The notes under the pieces: model-generated
Database searches by the model: none
Told to the model about the DNA's origin: nothing
What the model saw: only the letters and a program-made list of their open reading frames with translations
DNA from: an uncultured SAR86 cluster bacterium
GTDB taxonomy: Bacteria > Pseudomonadota > Gammaproteobacteria > Magnimaribacterales > Magnimaribacteraceae
Direction: 5' to 3'
DNA length: 64,000 nt
Assembly (NCBI GenBank): GCA_902537425.1
Contig: CACBBD010000002.1
Coordinates: 62,001 to 126,000, forward strand
Program-made: the position numbers and the translations under genes
In this document: positions 1 through 9,290 of the stretch, piece after piece
Numbering within the stretch: position 1 is the first letter of the stretch
How the letters are laid out: each line of letters opens with the position of its first letter

Positions 1-1796
1 TATGTAAAAATAACTCTAAAGGAACTGGCTTCTGAGATCATATTCTCAAGGTTATTCTGTCGAAGATATCTCAGTACCTCATTATTAAATTCCTTGAAAT
101 CATTGGAACTCATATCTTTGAGAGTTGCAGAAATTTTTGTTGATTTTCTATCTTGGCTAATTGAGCTATTCAAATCTAAGCCCATAGGAAGAGACATCTC
201 GTAAAAAAATAAGTATTGTGCTGATAAATCAGCATTTTCAGGTATTCTTTTCCATTCAGGATCATCCCCATGCATACTTTTATTGAGATTTTTCATATTA
301 TTAGCTAACGAAGTAACATGATTAACTTGTTCTCTTTCTTCTAGCCATACAGAAAATTTATCTAGAATTTTCAGGAAATCAGGATCTGAAACTTGTCCTT
401 CTTCATTAGTTGCCAGAAAATTGACGGGAAAAGTTACACTCAGTTTTTCATCTAACCACAAAGTGTCCGAAGAAAAAGAAGTAAATCCTTCAGCATACAT
501 TTGAGTGGGATTTTCATCTAATTCATTCATAGGTATACAGAGTAAGATCAAAAATGAAATTGAAGTAATAGAGAAAATAAGTTTATTGCCATTTTTGAGA
601 ATAAAAGAACCAACAGAGGTAGAGAATCTAGTTTGCTTTGTAACCTTAGAAGCTGTCTTGACTTCAAAGAAAGATACAATAGGTGCTATAAAAAAAATTG
701 TAAAAATAAAAGCAAATCCAATCCCAATAGCTACTGCATTTCCTAAATCTCTTAAAGGAGTGACTTCTATGAAATTTAAGCACAGGAATCCAATACAAGT
801 AGAGATAGTCGTTAGAAACAATGGTTGAATATTCATTTCAAGGCTCTTTTCCATCGACTCTTTTGAAGATATGCCTTTGATCCTATTTTGAAAGTATATT
901 GAAAATAGATGAATACAATCTGCAAGTGCCAGGGTAATTATGAGGATAGGGATTGTTGAAACCATTTGATTAAGAGGATTGCCTAATAACCCGATTGAGC
1001 CAAATGTCGCTATCAGACTCATGAGAATAACAATGAAGGTAGCAAGAACAGCCGCATAGCTCCTAATCATCAGAAATACAATAAGAAAGATGAGCAACAA
1101 CATAAGCGGCATTACTACTGGCATCTCTGCTTTCACAATCCTCGGGCTTATATAGTCCAGGTAAGGATTTCCTAGAAGTCTAATATCTAAATTTTCATTA
1201 CTCTCTTTTATAGGTTCTATGAAACCCAGAAGGTAATTAATTAACTCACTATTCTGATCTTCTTTGTTAGGTCCTGGAGGATCAACGATGATACTTACCA
1301 CAGAAGTCTTTTTATCTTCTGAGATAAGGGACTTATAAATTATGTCTTCGCCAGCAACTAAATTCTCTCTTTTTTCAAAGAATTCAATGCTTTTCTTTTC
1401 AGCTTCTTCTATGAAAGGTTCTACTATGAGATCATCATTGACCGATTTTACGTATGAATAGTTTGTAAGACTGTCCACTCTGACCGAGTAAGGTATTGTC
1501 CATGACTTTTTGGTAAGTTCTTCTATTACTTTTAAACTATCGCCATTAAACAAAGTTCCTTCATTAGAGTGCACTGCAATTATTAAGTTGTCAGTGGGAA
1601 TGAACATATCATCAATTTCGTTATATCGAATTACGGCAGGATGACCTTCTGGAAAATAGGTTTCTAAATCAGGATTAAATGTTAATTTTGTTAATCCAGT
1701 TGCTAGTAAGCAAACCACGATTAATACTAGACCAATAGAGAGATATCTATATTTGATCAATAATTTCGCAAAGTCCTTTTTATCAAAGATTTTCAT
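1..1796 (-). CDS. RND/MMPL-family membrane transporter, 3' part beyond the window
   Basis: Open frame from an ATG at 1796 that runs off the left edge without a stop (598 codons seen). Residues about 14-34 form a first membrane helix, followed by a periplasmic loop of about 170 residues, then a block of five hydrophobic helices (about 206-365) containing ADCIHL in a helix, then another helix and the start of a second large periplasmic loop. This duplicated TM1-loop-TM2-6 plan is that of the RND superfamily, HAE3/MMPL branch (COG1033 type), which exports lipids or other hydrophobic compounds. The start lies 4 bases after the stop of the beta-barrel gene, so it should be co-translated with it and with the LolA-like gene. 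The second TM bundle is missing only because the window ends. Substrate unknown. Confidence 0.85.
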   Translation of the reverse strand, partial: MKIFDKKDFAKLLIKYRYLSIGLVLIVVCLLATGLTKLTFNPDLETYFPEGHPAVIRYNEIDDMFIPTDNLIIAVHSNEGTLFNGDSLKVIEELTKKSWTIPYSVRVDSLTNYSYVKSVNDDLIVEPFIEEAEKKSIEFFEKRENLVAGEDIIYKSLISEDKKTSVVSIIVDPPGPNKEDQNSELINYLLGFIEPIKESNENLDIRLLGNPYLDYISPRIVKAEMPVVMPLMLLLIFLIVFLMIRSYAAVLATFIVILMSLIATFGSIGLLGNPLNQMVSTIPILIITLALADCIHLFSIYFQNRIKGISSKESMEKSLEMNIQPLFLTTISTCIGFLCLNFIEVTPLRDLGNAVAIGIGFAFIFTIFFIAPIVSFFEVKTASKVTKQTRFSTSVGSFILKNGNKLIFSITSISFLILLCIPMNELDENPTQMYAEGFTSFSSDTLWLDEKLSVTFPVNFLATNEEGQVSDPDFLKILDKFSVWLEEREQVNHVTSLANNMKNLNKSMHGDDPEWKRIPENADLSAQYLFFYEMSLPMGLDLNSSISQDRKSTKISATLKDMSSNDFKEFNNEVLRYLRQNNLENMISEASSFRVIFT

Positions 1797-1800
1797 AATC

Positions 1801-2958
1801 CTACAAATAATAAATGAATTCTGCTCTCAAAAAGTCATCTTCCATGAATGCTTGAAATAGTTTTTGCTTACCATTATCTTCATCAGTATCATCAAAATAG
1901 ACTCCTTCCAGCGACAGTAAGCAACACTCTCCAATTCTTCTTGAAGCCTCAAGGAGAAATCCCAACTCTTTTGACCTATCATTGATAATGAATCCGGAAA
2001 GAATTTGGGAATCATAGATATCATTAAAACTAAACCTAGTCCCAAGAACAAAAGGGGAACTTTCTAATCTATCATCATGATTGAATTCGACCACCCAACC
2101 TAAATCCATTCTTGTTTGAAGAAAACCAACTTGCGTATATTCAAATCCATAAGTTGCAGCAGTGAATCTAGCACCATGTCCGGACCGAGAAATTACTTCA
2201 CCCTTGATTACGAGACTATCCAAAAGATATTGAATCTCAAGCCCAGTTTGATCTATAACTTCATATAAAGGCACAAGTGCATTAATTTTATTAGGAGACG
2301 GCAAAAATCTAGGTTCTCTTGAAGTGCCCGAAAAATGAGAAATTGCTATATCCAAATTATCGTAATAATTAGACCACCTAAAAGCAAAGTCGACTCTTTT
2401 ATTTTTTGATGATGATGAATAAAGTGAATTTTTTTCATTTATCGATAAAGGTGATCTCAGCCTGCCTTTAATCCCAGAAAAATTTCTTTCCCGAAATCCT
2501 AATAGTGCATAAATATCAAGAAGGCCCCATGGTCTTTCAAATGAGATTTTTATCATAGGCTGACCAAGCTTTTCTTCTCCGTCAAACCCTTCTGTAAAGT
2601 CAGTCTGATTTACAATGTCTACTCTGTGCGAAGTTTCAGTAACACCCCAGAATTCCTTGCTTACACCGAATTTGATTTCCTTGTCTTCAAAGATATTAAT
2701 TAAATATAGCTCCTGAATATCGTTTAAATTTCTTCCTGAATCTTCACTGTCCCTTCTAAGTTTTGCCTTGAAATGAAATATTCTATTGGAGTCGTCTTTA
2801 AAAATCTCTGGGGAAAATGAGAATGATGAGTGATTCTTTTCTTGCTCCTGAAGCCCAACATTAAAAAAATACCTATTATCAAACGAGAGCTCACCAATCA
2901 TCTCTCCAACAACAAGCTGTGCAGGTAAAATGCTCATTACTAAAAGACCCTTCAGCAT
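1801..2958 (-). CDS. Predicted outer-membrane beta-barrel protein linked to the RND transporter
   Basis: 385 residues. The first 18 residues are hydrophobic and end in a small residue, consistent with a signal peptide. The rest has alternating polar and hydrophobic strands with many aromatic residues, and the last residues (AEFIYYL) end in aromatic and hydrophobic positions, as beta-barrels inserted by BamA do. I do not recognise a named family with certainty; it resembles DUF1302/DUF1302-like barrels that sit beside COG1033 transporters. It starts 3 bases after the stop of the LolA-like gene and stops 4 bases before the RND start, so the three probably form one export machine (inner-membrane pump, periplasmic carrier, outer-membrane component). 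That arrangement is seen; the joint function is inferred. Confidence 0.65.
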   Translation of the reverse strand: MLKGLLVMSILPAQLVVGEMIGELSFDNRYFFNVGLQEQEKNHSSFSFSPEIFKDDSNRIFHFKAKLRRDSEDSGRNLNDIQELYLINIFEDKEIKFGVSKEFWGVTETSHRVDIVNQTDFTEGFDGEEKLGQPMIKISFERPWGLLDIYALLGFRERNFSGIKGRLRSPLSINEKNSLYSSSSKNKRVDFAFRWSNYYDNLDIAISHFSGTSREPRFLPSPNKINALVPLYEVIDQTGLEIQYLLDSLVIKGEVISRSGHGARFTAATYGFEYTQVGFLQTRMDLGWVVEFNHDDRLESSPFVLGTRFSFNDIYDSQILSGFIINDRSKELGFLLEASRRIGECCLLSLEGVYFDDTDEDNGKQKLFQAFMEDDFLRAEFIYYL

Positions 2959-2961
2959 AGA

Positions 2962-3762
2962 CTATCTTGATCTTTTCAAACTATTTTGTGAAAAATCTCT
3001 ATCAGTAAAACCATTTTTAAGTTTTACATCGTCAAATAACAAAATAGATCTCTTGCCATTCTGATGATTTATCATTTCAATTTCATGCGGCTGCCAAAAA
3101 AATCCTTCGTATTTTCTGTAATCTTTAAATAACTGTGTTTTCAAATGAAAAGATTTACGATCAAAATGATGTATTTTTTGTACAAGATAATTCTCTTTAT
3201 CTATCCAAACTAGCTGTTTTGTATATCCCGAATAGGGATCTAAGGGTTTCCTTTCTACTACGTAGCAAGGCTTTTCCTGATAGATTTCCTCTTTTAAGTA
3301 AACATAATCGTATTTTTCAACTTCCTGAAAAGAAAAGTCCTCAAATGAAAATTCACTCCCCAAAAAAGGCCCTGATTTATTTTTAGATGCAATTCTTTTG
3401 ACTCTTTTTAGGGCTGGTAAGTACAACCACTGATCATCTGCTTTAACTTTGTGAGCGTAAGATAATATAGCTACTCCCTTAACATCCCTTGGACTTTCAA
3501 ATATTGCAATAGACTTATCTCCGTCGGTAGGAACTTCTAATCTCTTAAATCTCAGTTTTCTGGTGACAACCTCACCCCGTTTGTTTATTAAATTCATAGT
3601 CATCGATGAGGAGCTATCAATAAAATCATCATTATTTTTATCACTGAGGATAGCAATTTCCAGACCTTTATTAGCAAACAGATTTCCAGTAATGCTGGCT
3701 AATATCATTGCCATCACTAAAGCAGTAAATTGTTTATTTTTTAGATGACTTAAACCTTTCAT
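2962..3762 (-). CDS. Outer membrane lipoprotein-sorting (LolA-like) periplasmic protein
   Basis: About 266 residues from the ATG at 3762; a TTG two codons upstream also opens the frame but the ATG is preferred. The N-terminus has a positively charged stretch then a hydrophobic helix (about residues 12-29), a signal peptide. The body has the pattern of the COG2834-like 'outer membrane lipoprotein-sorting protein' family: DQWLYLPALKRVKRI, then GSEFSFEDF and a late QLVWIDKENYLVQK strand. Such proteins have a LolA-type fold that binds acyl chains and are usually encoded beside COG1033 RND transporters, as here. It begins 25 bases after the 3-hydroxyisobutyrate dehydrogenase stop, so it could be read through from the valine operon. 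Confidence 0.8.
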   Translation of the reverse strand: MKGLSHLKNKQFTALVMAMILASITGNLFANKGLEIAILSDKNNDDFIDSSSSMTMNLINKRGEVVTRKLRFKRLEVPTDGDKSIAIFESPRDVKGVAILSYAHKVKADDQWLYLPALKRVKRIASKNKSGPFLGSEFSFEDFSFQEVEKYDYVYLKEEIYQEKPCYVVERKPLDPYSGYTKQLVWIDKENYLVQKIHHFDRKSFHLKTQLFKDYRKYEGFFWQPHEIEMINHQNGKRSILLFDDVKLKNGFTDRDFSQNSLKRSR

Positions 3763-3786
3763 GTACAATTTATTTTAATATAATTT

Positions 3787-4668
3787 TTACTTTAGATAAT
3801 TTTTTTGAATACTGGAAAAATCTAAATCACCCAATCCTTTTTCGTTTAAATCCTCATATAGCTCTTTTACTAGTTTGCCCATAGGGATATCAGATTTGGA
3901 TAGTTCGGACAACTCGTCAGCAAGTCTGAGATCTTTCAGCATTAGCGAATTTAGGAAGCCGCCATCATAATTGTCACTAGCCGGAGTACCTTTCATAACA
4001 CCAGGGTAGGGGTTGTACTTTTCAAGAGACCAGTTACCACCAGAGCTATTTTTCATAATTTCAGATAGTGTTTCGGGATTTAACCCATTATTTACTCCCA
4101 TGGCTAAAACTTCTGCTGTTCCACTCATATGAATTGCTAAAAGCATATTATTGCAGAGTTTAGCTATTTGTCCTGAACCCGAATCTCCTGCATAAAAAGT
4201 ATTTTCTCCCATGATATTAAATAAATAAGAGGCTTTCTCAAGATCAGATCTGCGCCCTCCCACAATAAAAGTAAGTACTCCTAATTCAGCTCCTTTAACT
4301 CCTCCAGACACTGGTGCATCCAGAAAAGAAAGTTCATTCAAATGTGCCTTATGGGCAACCATCTTTGCTAGATTTGGACTTATTGTTGATGATTCTATGA
4401 TTAAAACTTTTTTATCGAGGTTTTGTAATAAGTCGCCATCTATAAATATACCTTTCACAGCACTATCATTAGGAAGCATGGTAATTAATGCATCGATATT
4501 CTGTACCACATTATTTGGGCTATCTTTTACATCCATCCCGAGCTTTTTGGCCGCCTCTAGCCTCTCTAACGATATATCATAAGCATCTATTTCAAGACCT
4601 GCTTTTAGGAGATTAGCTGCCATTGGAAAACCCATGTTTCCAAGGCCTATGAAACCAACTCTCTTCAT
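3787..4668 (-). CDS. mmsB: 3-hydroxyisobutyrate dehydrogenase
   Basis: 293 residues from the ATG at 4668; a longer frame upstream lies inside the preceding gene and is rejected. The N-terminus MKRVGFIGLGNMGFPM is the Rossmann NAD-binding loop of the beta-hydroxyacid dehydrogenases; DAPVSGGVKGAELG is the substrate-binding signature and the Lys of SGQIAKLCNN is the catalytic lysine position. It oxidises 3-hydroxyisobutyrate to methylmalonate semialdehyde with NAD, in the cytoplasm, in valine breakdown. One base separates it from the stop of the 3-hydroxyisobutyryl-CoA hydrolase gene, which makes its substrate, and mmsA at the operon head uses its product. Assignment over related tartronate semialdehyde reductases rests on this context. 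Confidence 0.93.
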   Translation of the reverse strand: MKRVGFIGLGNMGFPMAANLLKAGLEIDAYDISLERLEAAKKLGMDVKDSPNNVVQNIDALITMLPNDSAVKGIFIDGDLLQNLDKKVLIIESSTISPNLAKMVAHKAHLNELSFLDAPVSGGVKGAELGVLTFIVGGRRSDLEKASYLFNIMGENTFYAGDSGSGQIAKLCNNMLLAIHMSGTAEVLAMGVNNGLNPETLSEIMKNSSGGNWSLEKYNPYPGVMKGTPASDNYDGGFLNSLMLKDLRLADELSELSKSDIPMGKLVKELYEDLNEKGLGDLDFSSIQKNYLK

Positions 4669-4669
4669 A

Positions 4670-5782
4670 TTAAATATCCTCCAATGGATTTCGTTCCCAT
4701 GCTGGATCGGTATGTTTTTTAATCCATTCGGGTGGAACACTTTTGACTGAGTCGTATTTCCATCGAGGATAATTATCTTTATCTATTATCAAAGCCCTTA
4801 TACCCTCTTTAAAATCACCAAAACGTGTGATTTGAATAGCTAAATTGAGTTCAAATTTAAACACCTCTTTAAGGTTTAGGTAAGAGGAATTTAAGCACTG
4901 AAGCCAAATCAAATGGGCAGAAGTTGGACTACCTTTTTCTAAAGAATCTTTGCCTCTTAAGTACCAATCATCATCAGTTGGATTTAATAAAATGTTAGCA
5001 CAAACCTTTGATAGTTCCTGCTCGTTGGTCAATGATTGAATATTATCAAGTTCTTTCATAATTTTGCTTACTGGTAGATCTTTTATCTTGTTGGTATAAG
5101 AATGATTATTAACTAACGAATCAATAATAGATAAATTTTCTTCAGGATCGTCATGCCAAACCTCTTTAGTTAAATCTACAAGGAGACGCTCAATATCTTT
5201 TGAGTTAATAGAAGCATTTGTCAGGCCGCAAAAAATAGTATCAAAGGCTGTAAGTTGAGTAGATGTAAGCATCATATATAAGCCAAGACCTTTGGGAAGC
5301 ATTTTTATAATTGAGGTAAAACCAACATCAGGGAATAAGCCTACTCCTATTTCAGGCATGGCAAACCTTGTTCTCTCTGTCGCTATCTTGTAGCTACTTG
5401 CAAACATCAAGCCAGCTCCTCCTCCCATGACAATTCCATCTAATATTGAAATGATAGGTTTAGAATATCTGTGCATTTTATAATCGAGTCTGTACTCTGA
5501 TTCAAAAAATTTTTCTGCAAAGATGGGCCCTTTGCTTGAGCACATTGACTCATATAAAGCTCTTATATCGCCACCAGCACAGAAAGCTTTTTCATCGGAT
5601 CCGCTCAAAATTACCATTTTTATATTTGGATCAACTTCCCATTTATCTAAAAGCAATGACATCTCATTAACCATGTTAAGAGTTAAGGAGTTAAGTGTTT
5701 CAGGAGAATTGAGAGTTATGTGGCCGATACAAGTGTCGTTTTCACACTCAAGTATCTCAATTAATAATTCATCATCAGGCAT
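4670..5782 (-). CDS. 3-hydroxyisobutyryl-CoA hydrolase
   Basis: 370 residues, crotonase fold with the extended C-terminal region typical of HIBYL-CoA hydrolases (enoyl-CoA hydratases are about 260 residues). Signatures: KAFCAGGDIRALYE, PIISILDGIVMGGGAGL (oxyanion-hole region) and FAMPEIGVGLFPDVGFT, which contains the Glu and Asp positions diagnostic of hydrolases. It releases CoA from 3-hydroxyisobutyryl-CoA, the step that lets valine carbon leave as a free acid. The ATG at 5782 overlaps the end of the enoyl-CoA hydratase gene by 8 bases, and the stop is one base from the dehydrogenase start, so translational coupling is likely. Confidence 0.93.
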   Translation of the reverse strand: MPDDELLIEILECENDTCIGHITLNSPETLNSLTLNMVNEMSLLLDKWEVDPNIKMVILSGSDEKAFCAGGDIRALYESMCSSKGPIFAEKFFESEYRLDYKMHRYSKPIISILDGIVMGGGAGLMFASSYKIATERTRFAMPEIGVGLFPDVGFTSIIKMLPKGLGLYMMLTSTQLTAFDTIFCGLTNASINSKDIERLLVDLTKEVWHDDPEENLSIIDSLVNNHSYTNKIKDLPVSKIMKELDNIQSLTNEQELSKVCANILLNPTDDDWYLRGKDSLEKGSPTSAHLIWLQCLNSSYLNLKEVFKFELNLAIQITRFGDFKEGIRALIIDKDNYPRWKYDSVKSVPPEWIKKHTDPAWERNPLEDI

Positions 5783-6545
5783 TTTGCCAATCAGGTTTTC
5801 TTTTTTCTAAGAATGCCTCAACACCTTCTTTCTGATCTTTTGTATCAAATAAATTCACAAAAGGTTCTAATTCTTCTTGATAGGGATTATCTGAAAGACG
5901 AGCTACCTTGATTAAATATTTGCATTTAGCAATACTGCCCGGGCTCTGATTAGCAACATTAGATGCAATTTTCATCGCAATTTCTAGAGAATGACCATCT
6001 TCAACTTTTTCCTCAATCAAACCAATTTTTAGTGCCTGTTCAGGTTTAATTTGTTCCCCGGTTAAGATTATTCTCTTTGCCCAACCTTCTCCAACTAATC
6101 TAGGTAAAACTTGAGTTCCACCACCGCAGGGTAATAAACCAACCTTGGGCTCAGGCAATGCAAGTACTGCTTTTTCTTCTGCGACTCTAATATCACATGC
6201 CAAGGCACATTCAAGTCCGCCACCCATAGCAAAACCATTTATAGCTGCTATAGAAACTCCTCTGAAATTACTTAATGACTCGAAGGCCTTAGAGAAAGCA
6301 TTACTCATTTCTTTTGCCGCCTCTTTTCCGCCTTCATGAAATACCTTCAAGTCCGCACCTGCGGAGAAAAACTTATCGCCTTGCCCGGTTATAACTAGTG
6401 CAAAAATCTCATTATCTTTGTTTAGATTTTCAATAATTTCTTTTAACCCTGATAGGCTTTCTAGATCCCAAGTATTTGCACTTGGATTATTTATAGTGAT
6501 TTGAGCAGTGTTATCTATTTTTTTGAGTATTAACTTTTCTGTCAT
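5775..6545 (-). CDS. Enoyl-CoA hydratase (methacrylyl-CoA hydration in valine pathway)
   Basis: 256 residues, the normal length of the family. KFFSAGADLKVF, GVSIAAINGFAMGGGLECALACDIRVA and ALPEPKVGLLPCGGGTQVLPRLVG are the standard crotonase motifs; the second catalytic glutamate sits in PEPKVGLLPCGGG (usual Glu164 position, here in the EPK segment). The pathway position between an isobutyryl-CoA dehydrogenase-like gene and 3-hydroxyisobutyryl-CoA hydrolase indicates hydration of methacrylyl-CoA, though such enzymes are usually promiscuous on short enoyl-CoAs. It starts 6 bases after the acyl-CoA dehydrogenase stop. Confidence 0.9.
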   Translation of the reverse strand: MTEKLILKKIDNTAQITINNPSANTWDLESLSGLKEIIENLNKDNEIFALVITGQGDKFFSAGADLKVFHEGGKEAAKEMSNAFSKAFESLSNFRGVSIAAINGFAMGGGLECALACDIRVAEEKAVLALPEPKVGLLPCGGGTQVLPRLVGEGWAKRIILTGEQIKPEQALKIGLIEEKVEDGHSLEIAMKIASNVANQSPGSIAKCKYLIKVARLSDNPYQEELEPFVNLFDTKDQKEGVEAFLEKRKPDWQNA

Positions 6546-6551
6546 AGCTTT

Positions 6552-7712
6552 CTATTGAATTATTGAAGCAGCATCTTCCATTATTATTCTGCGACCAATT
6601 ATCATTTTCATAATTTCATTTGTCCCTTCCAGTATTTGGTGAACCCTTACATCTCTCACATGCCTTTCAAGAGGATATTCTTGGATATACCCATAACCTC
6701 CGAAAATTTGTAAAGCTTCATTACAAACATTAAAGCCTACGTCAGTTGCAAATCCTTTTGCCATAGCTGCGTAGACTGTGGCTTCAGAGTCATTCTTATC
6801 AATTTTATATGCCGCCAGCCTTGTCATGTTTCTTGCAGCAACAAGGTTAGTGACCATATCGGCTATTTTGAATTGCATTGCTTGAAATTCGGAAATTTTC
6901 TTCCCAAATTGCTCTCTTTCATTCATATATTTCTGGGCCTCTTCTAACGCTGCCTGAGCAGTCCCAACTGAACATGTAGCAATATTTATTCTTCCTCCAT
7001 CAAGCCCCTGCATCGCTATTTTGAATCCACTACCTTCTTCACCTATTAGGTATTTTTCGGGTAGTTTTACGTCTGTCAGTGATACCAATCTAGTAGGTTG
7101 ATTTTTCCATCCCATCTTGGGTTCGTTCTTACCATAATCGATACCTGGCAAGTCCGCTGGTACAAGAAAACAAGAAATTCCTTTAGACCCATCATCTCCT
7201 GTCCTTGCCATTAGGATTAAACAATCAGTAGCACCAGATCCAGAGATAAAGGCTTTTGAGCCATTTAAAATGTAAAATTTTCCATCCTTCTTGGCAGAAG
7301 TTCTCAAAGATGCTGCATCAGATCCAGATCCTGGCTCCGTTAGACAATAGGAGGCTAGCTTATTTCCCAAACTGAGTTGGGGAAACCATTCTTCTTTTAA
7401 AGACTCTGAAGCAAACTTACTAACCATCCAGATGGCCATGTTATGTATAGTCATAAATGCAGTTGTACTTGTGCAGCCTTGTGCAAGTTGCTCGAAGACT
7501 ATCGAAGCATCGAGTCTACCTAACCCCATACCTCCTAGTTTGCTATCAACATATAGAGAAAGGAAGCCTAGCTCACCTGCTTTTTCTATGGTTTCTTTGG
7601 GGAAGAAAGTTTCTTTATCCCACTCTGCAGCAAAAGGTTTAAGTTCCTTCTCAGAAAATGTTTTTGCAAGATCTCTATAATTTTTTTGGTCTGAATTTAA
7701 ATCAAAATCCAT
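6552..7712 (-). CDS. Acyl-CoA dehydrogenase, isobutyryl-CoA dehydrogenase type
   Basis: 386 residues, full ACAD length. Seen: CLTEPGSGSDAASLRTSA (FAD and substrate loop), GGRINIATCSVGTAQAAL in the C-terminal helical domain, and HQILEGTNEIMKMIIGR, where Glu362 is the catalytic base. The sequence resembles ACAD8 (isobutyryl-CoA dehydrogenase), for example in LGFLSLYVDSKLGGMGLGRL and the TTAFMTIHNMAIWM segment. It is an FAD enzyme that passes electrons to ETF. It lies 3 bases after mmsA and upstream of the hydratase and hydrolase, which fits oxidation of isobutyryl-CoA to methacrylyl-CoA. No ketoacid dehydrogenase or ETF genes are in this window. Confidence 0.9.
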   Translation of the reverse strand: MDFDLNSDQKNYRDLAKTFSEKELKPFAAEWDKETFFPKETIEKAGELGFLSLYVDSKLGGMGLGRLDASIVFEQLAQGCTSTTAFMTIHNMAIWMVSKFASESLKEEWFPQLSLGNKLASYCLTEPGSGSDAASLRTSAKKDGKFYILNGSKAFISGSGATDCLILMARTGDDGSKGISCFLVPADLPGIDYGKNEPKMGWKNQPTRLVSLTDVKLPEKYLIGEEGSGFKIAMQGLDGGRINIATCSVGTAQAALEEAQKYMNEREQFGKKISEFQAMQFKIADMVTNLVAARNMTRLAAYKIDKNDSEATVYAAMAKGFATDVGFNVCNEALQIFGGYGYIQEYPLERHVRDVRVHQILEGTNEIMKMIIGRRIIMEDAASIIQ

Positions 7713-7715
7713 ATA

Positions 7716-9206
7716 TCACTCCAAATTGATGGTTAAATTTTTTGAGCTCTTTTCATCGTCATCAAACCATCTCTCTGTAACGGTCTTAGTTTCAGTATAG
7801 AATCTAACTGCCTGTTTTCCGTAGGCATGAAGATCCCCATAAAAGGATTGCTTCCAACCTGTGAAAGAAAAGAAAGGCATTGGAACAGGAATAGGGACAT
7901 TTATACCAACTTGACCAACTTCTATTTCATGCCTGTATTTTCTTGCAGACCTGCCTGAAGCGGTAAATATTGAGGTCCCATTTCCATAAGGATTAGCATT
8001 AACTAATTCTATCGCGTCCTTAAGCGTTTCAACCTCTATACACAATAAGACAGGGCCAAATATTTCAGTTTTATAAATCTCAGAATCCGTTTTTACTTTC
8101 GTAAAGAGAGTAGTTCCAACCCAATTTCCGTTAGGAAAACCTTCGATATCACATTTACTGCCATCGATGAGGCATTGAGCCTCTTCTTTTCCCTTTTCTA
8201 TCAATTTAAGCACTCTGTCTTTAGCCTGAGGGCTAATTAAAGGACCAAAGCTAGATTCTTCAGAATCCCAAGGACCAGGCTTGACCATCTCCATTTCCTT
8301 CTTCAAGTCTTCTATCCATTCTTTAGACGAACCAACGAAAACCGCAACACTTATAGCCATGCATCTTTGCCCTGCTGCCCCAACAGATGATCCCACAAGG
8401 CTATCTATCGTTTTTGCTTTATTGGCATCAGGCATAATTACCATATGATTTTTTGCTCCTGCAAATGATTGAACTCTTTTCAAGTACTTAGTTCCAGTTT
8501 TGTAAATATATTGCCCAACAGATACTGAACCTACAAACGATATAGCTTTTATATCGGGGTGCTTAAGAAGCCCATCCACTTGGTCTTTACCACCGTGAAT
8601 AATTTGCAAAATATTTCCTGGAGCTCCTGCTTCCAAGAATAGCTCAGCTAGTTTATTGGCGGTCATAGGATCCTGTTCAGATGGTTTTAAAATGAAGGTA
8701 TTTCCACAAGCTATTGCCATTGGAAACATCCACAATGGAATCATTGCTGGAAAGTTAAAAGGTGTTATTCCTGCACAAACACCCAGTGACTGAATATAGC
8801 TATAAGAGTCAATTTCACTGGCTACATTCTCCACAGTTTCTCCCATCAGAAGAGGAGTAATATTTGCTGCTTGCTCAACAACTTCGATGCCTCGCCAAAC
8901 GTCTCCTTTTGCATCCTCCAAGGTCTTACCATTTTCCTTACTGAGAATTCTTGCTATCTCCTCTTGATTTTTCTTGAGAAGTTCTTGATATCGCATCATC
9001 ACTCTTGACCTTTCAGGTGGTGGAGTATTTCGCCACTCTAAAAAACCGTCTTTAGCCGACTCTACAGCTAAATTTATTTCTTTTTCCGTTGCGAACGGCA
9101 CCTCACAAAGCACTTCTTGAGTTGAGGGATCCAGAACTTCAAGCCAGTCCTCTGTTTCACTTTTGATAAACTTACCGTTTATAAAGAGCTCTAATTTCTT
9201 TGCCAT
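7716..9206 (-). CDS. mmsA: Methylmalonate-semialdehyde dehydrogenase (CoA-acylating)
   Basis: 496 residues, aldehyde dehydrogenase superfamily. The N-terminal [39 protein letters not shown] and the active-site segment [11 protein letters not shown] with Cys282 identify the MmsA subfamily, which lacks the usual general-base glutamate of other ALDHs and makes propionyl-CoA from methylmalonate semialdehyde, NAD and CoA. It is the first gene of the minus-strand valine operon; the next gene starts 3 bases after its stop. The promoter should lie in the 84-base gap shared with the divergent nitronate monooxygenase gene. Confidence 0.95.
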   Translation of the reverse strand: MAKKLELFINGKFIKSETEDWLEVLDPSTQEVLCEVPFATEKEINLAVESAKDGFLEWRNTPPPERSRVMMRYQELLKKNQEEIARILSKENGKTLEDAKGDVWRGIEVVEQAANITPLLMGETVENVASEIDSYSYIQSLGVCAGITPFNFPAMIPLWMFPMAIACGNTFILKPSEQDPMTANKLAELFLEAGAPGNILQIIHGGKDQVDGLLKHPDIKAISFVGSVSVGQYIYKTGTKYLKRVQSFAGAKNHMVIMPDANKAKTIDSLVGSSVGAAGQRCMAISVAVFVGSSKEWIEDLKKEMEMVKPGPWDSEESSFGPLISPQAKDRVLKLIEKGKEEAQCLIDGSKCDIEGFPNGNWVGTTLFTKVKTDSEIYKTEIFGPVLLCIEVETLKDAIELVNANPYGNGTSIFTASGRSARKYRHEIEVGQVGINVPIPVPMPFFSFTGWKQSFYGDLHAYGKQAVRFYTETKTVTERWFDDDEKSSKNLTINLE

Positions 9207-9290
9207 AAAGTAATTCTTCTTAATTTAAGGGAAGTATCTTACTATCTTTCAAAGAAACTGAAATAAAATGCATAAATGTGGGGATAAAGA

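Noticed and set aside
505..828. Plus-strand frame of 107 residues in the first kilobase
   Set aside because: It is antisense to the RND transporter, whose translation shows clear membrane helices and family motifs.
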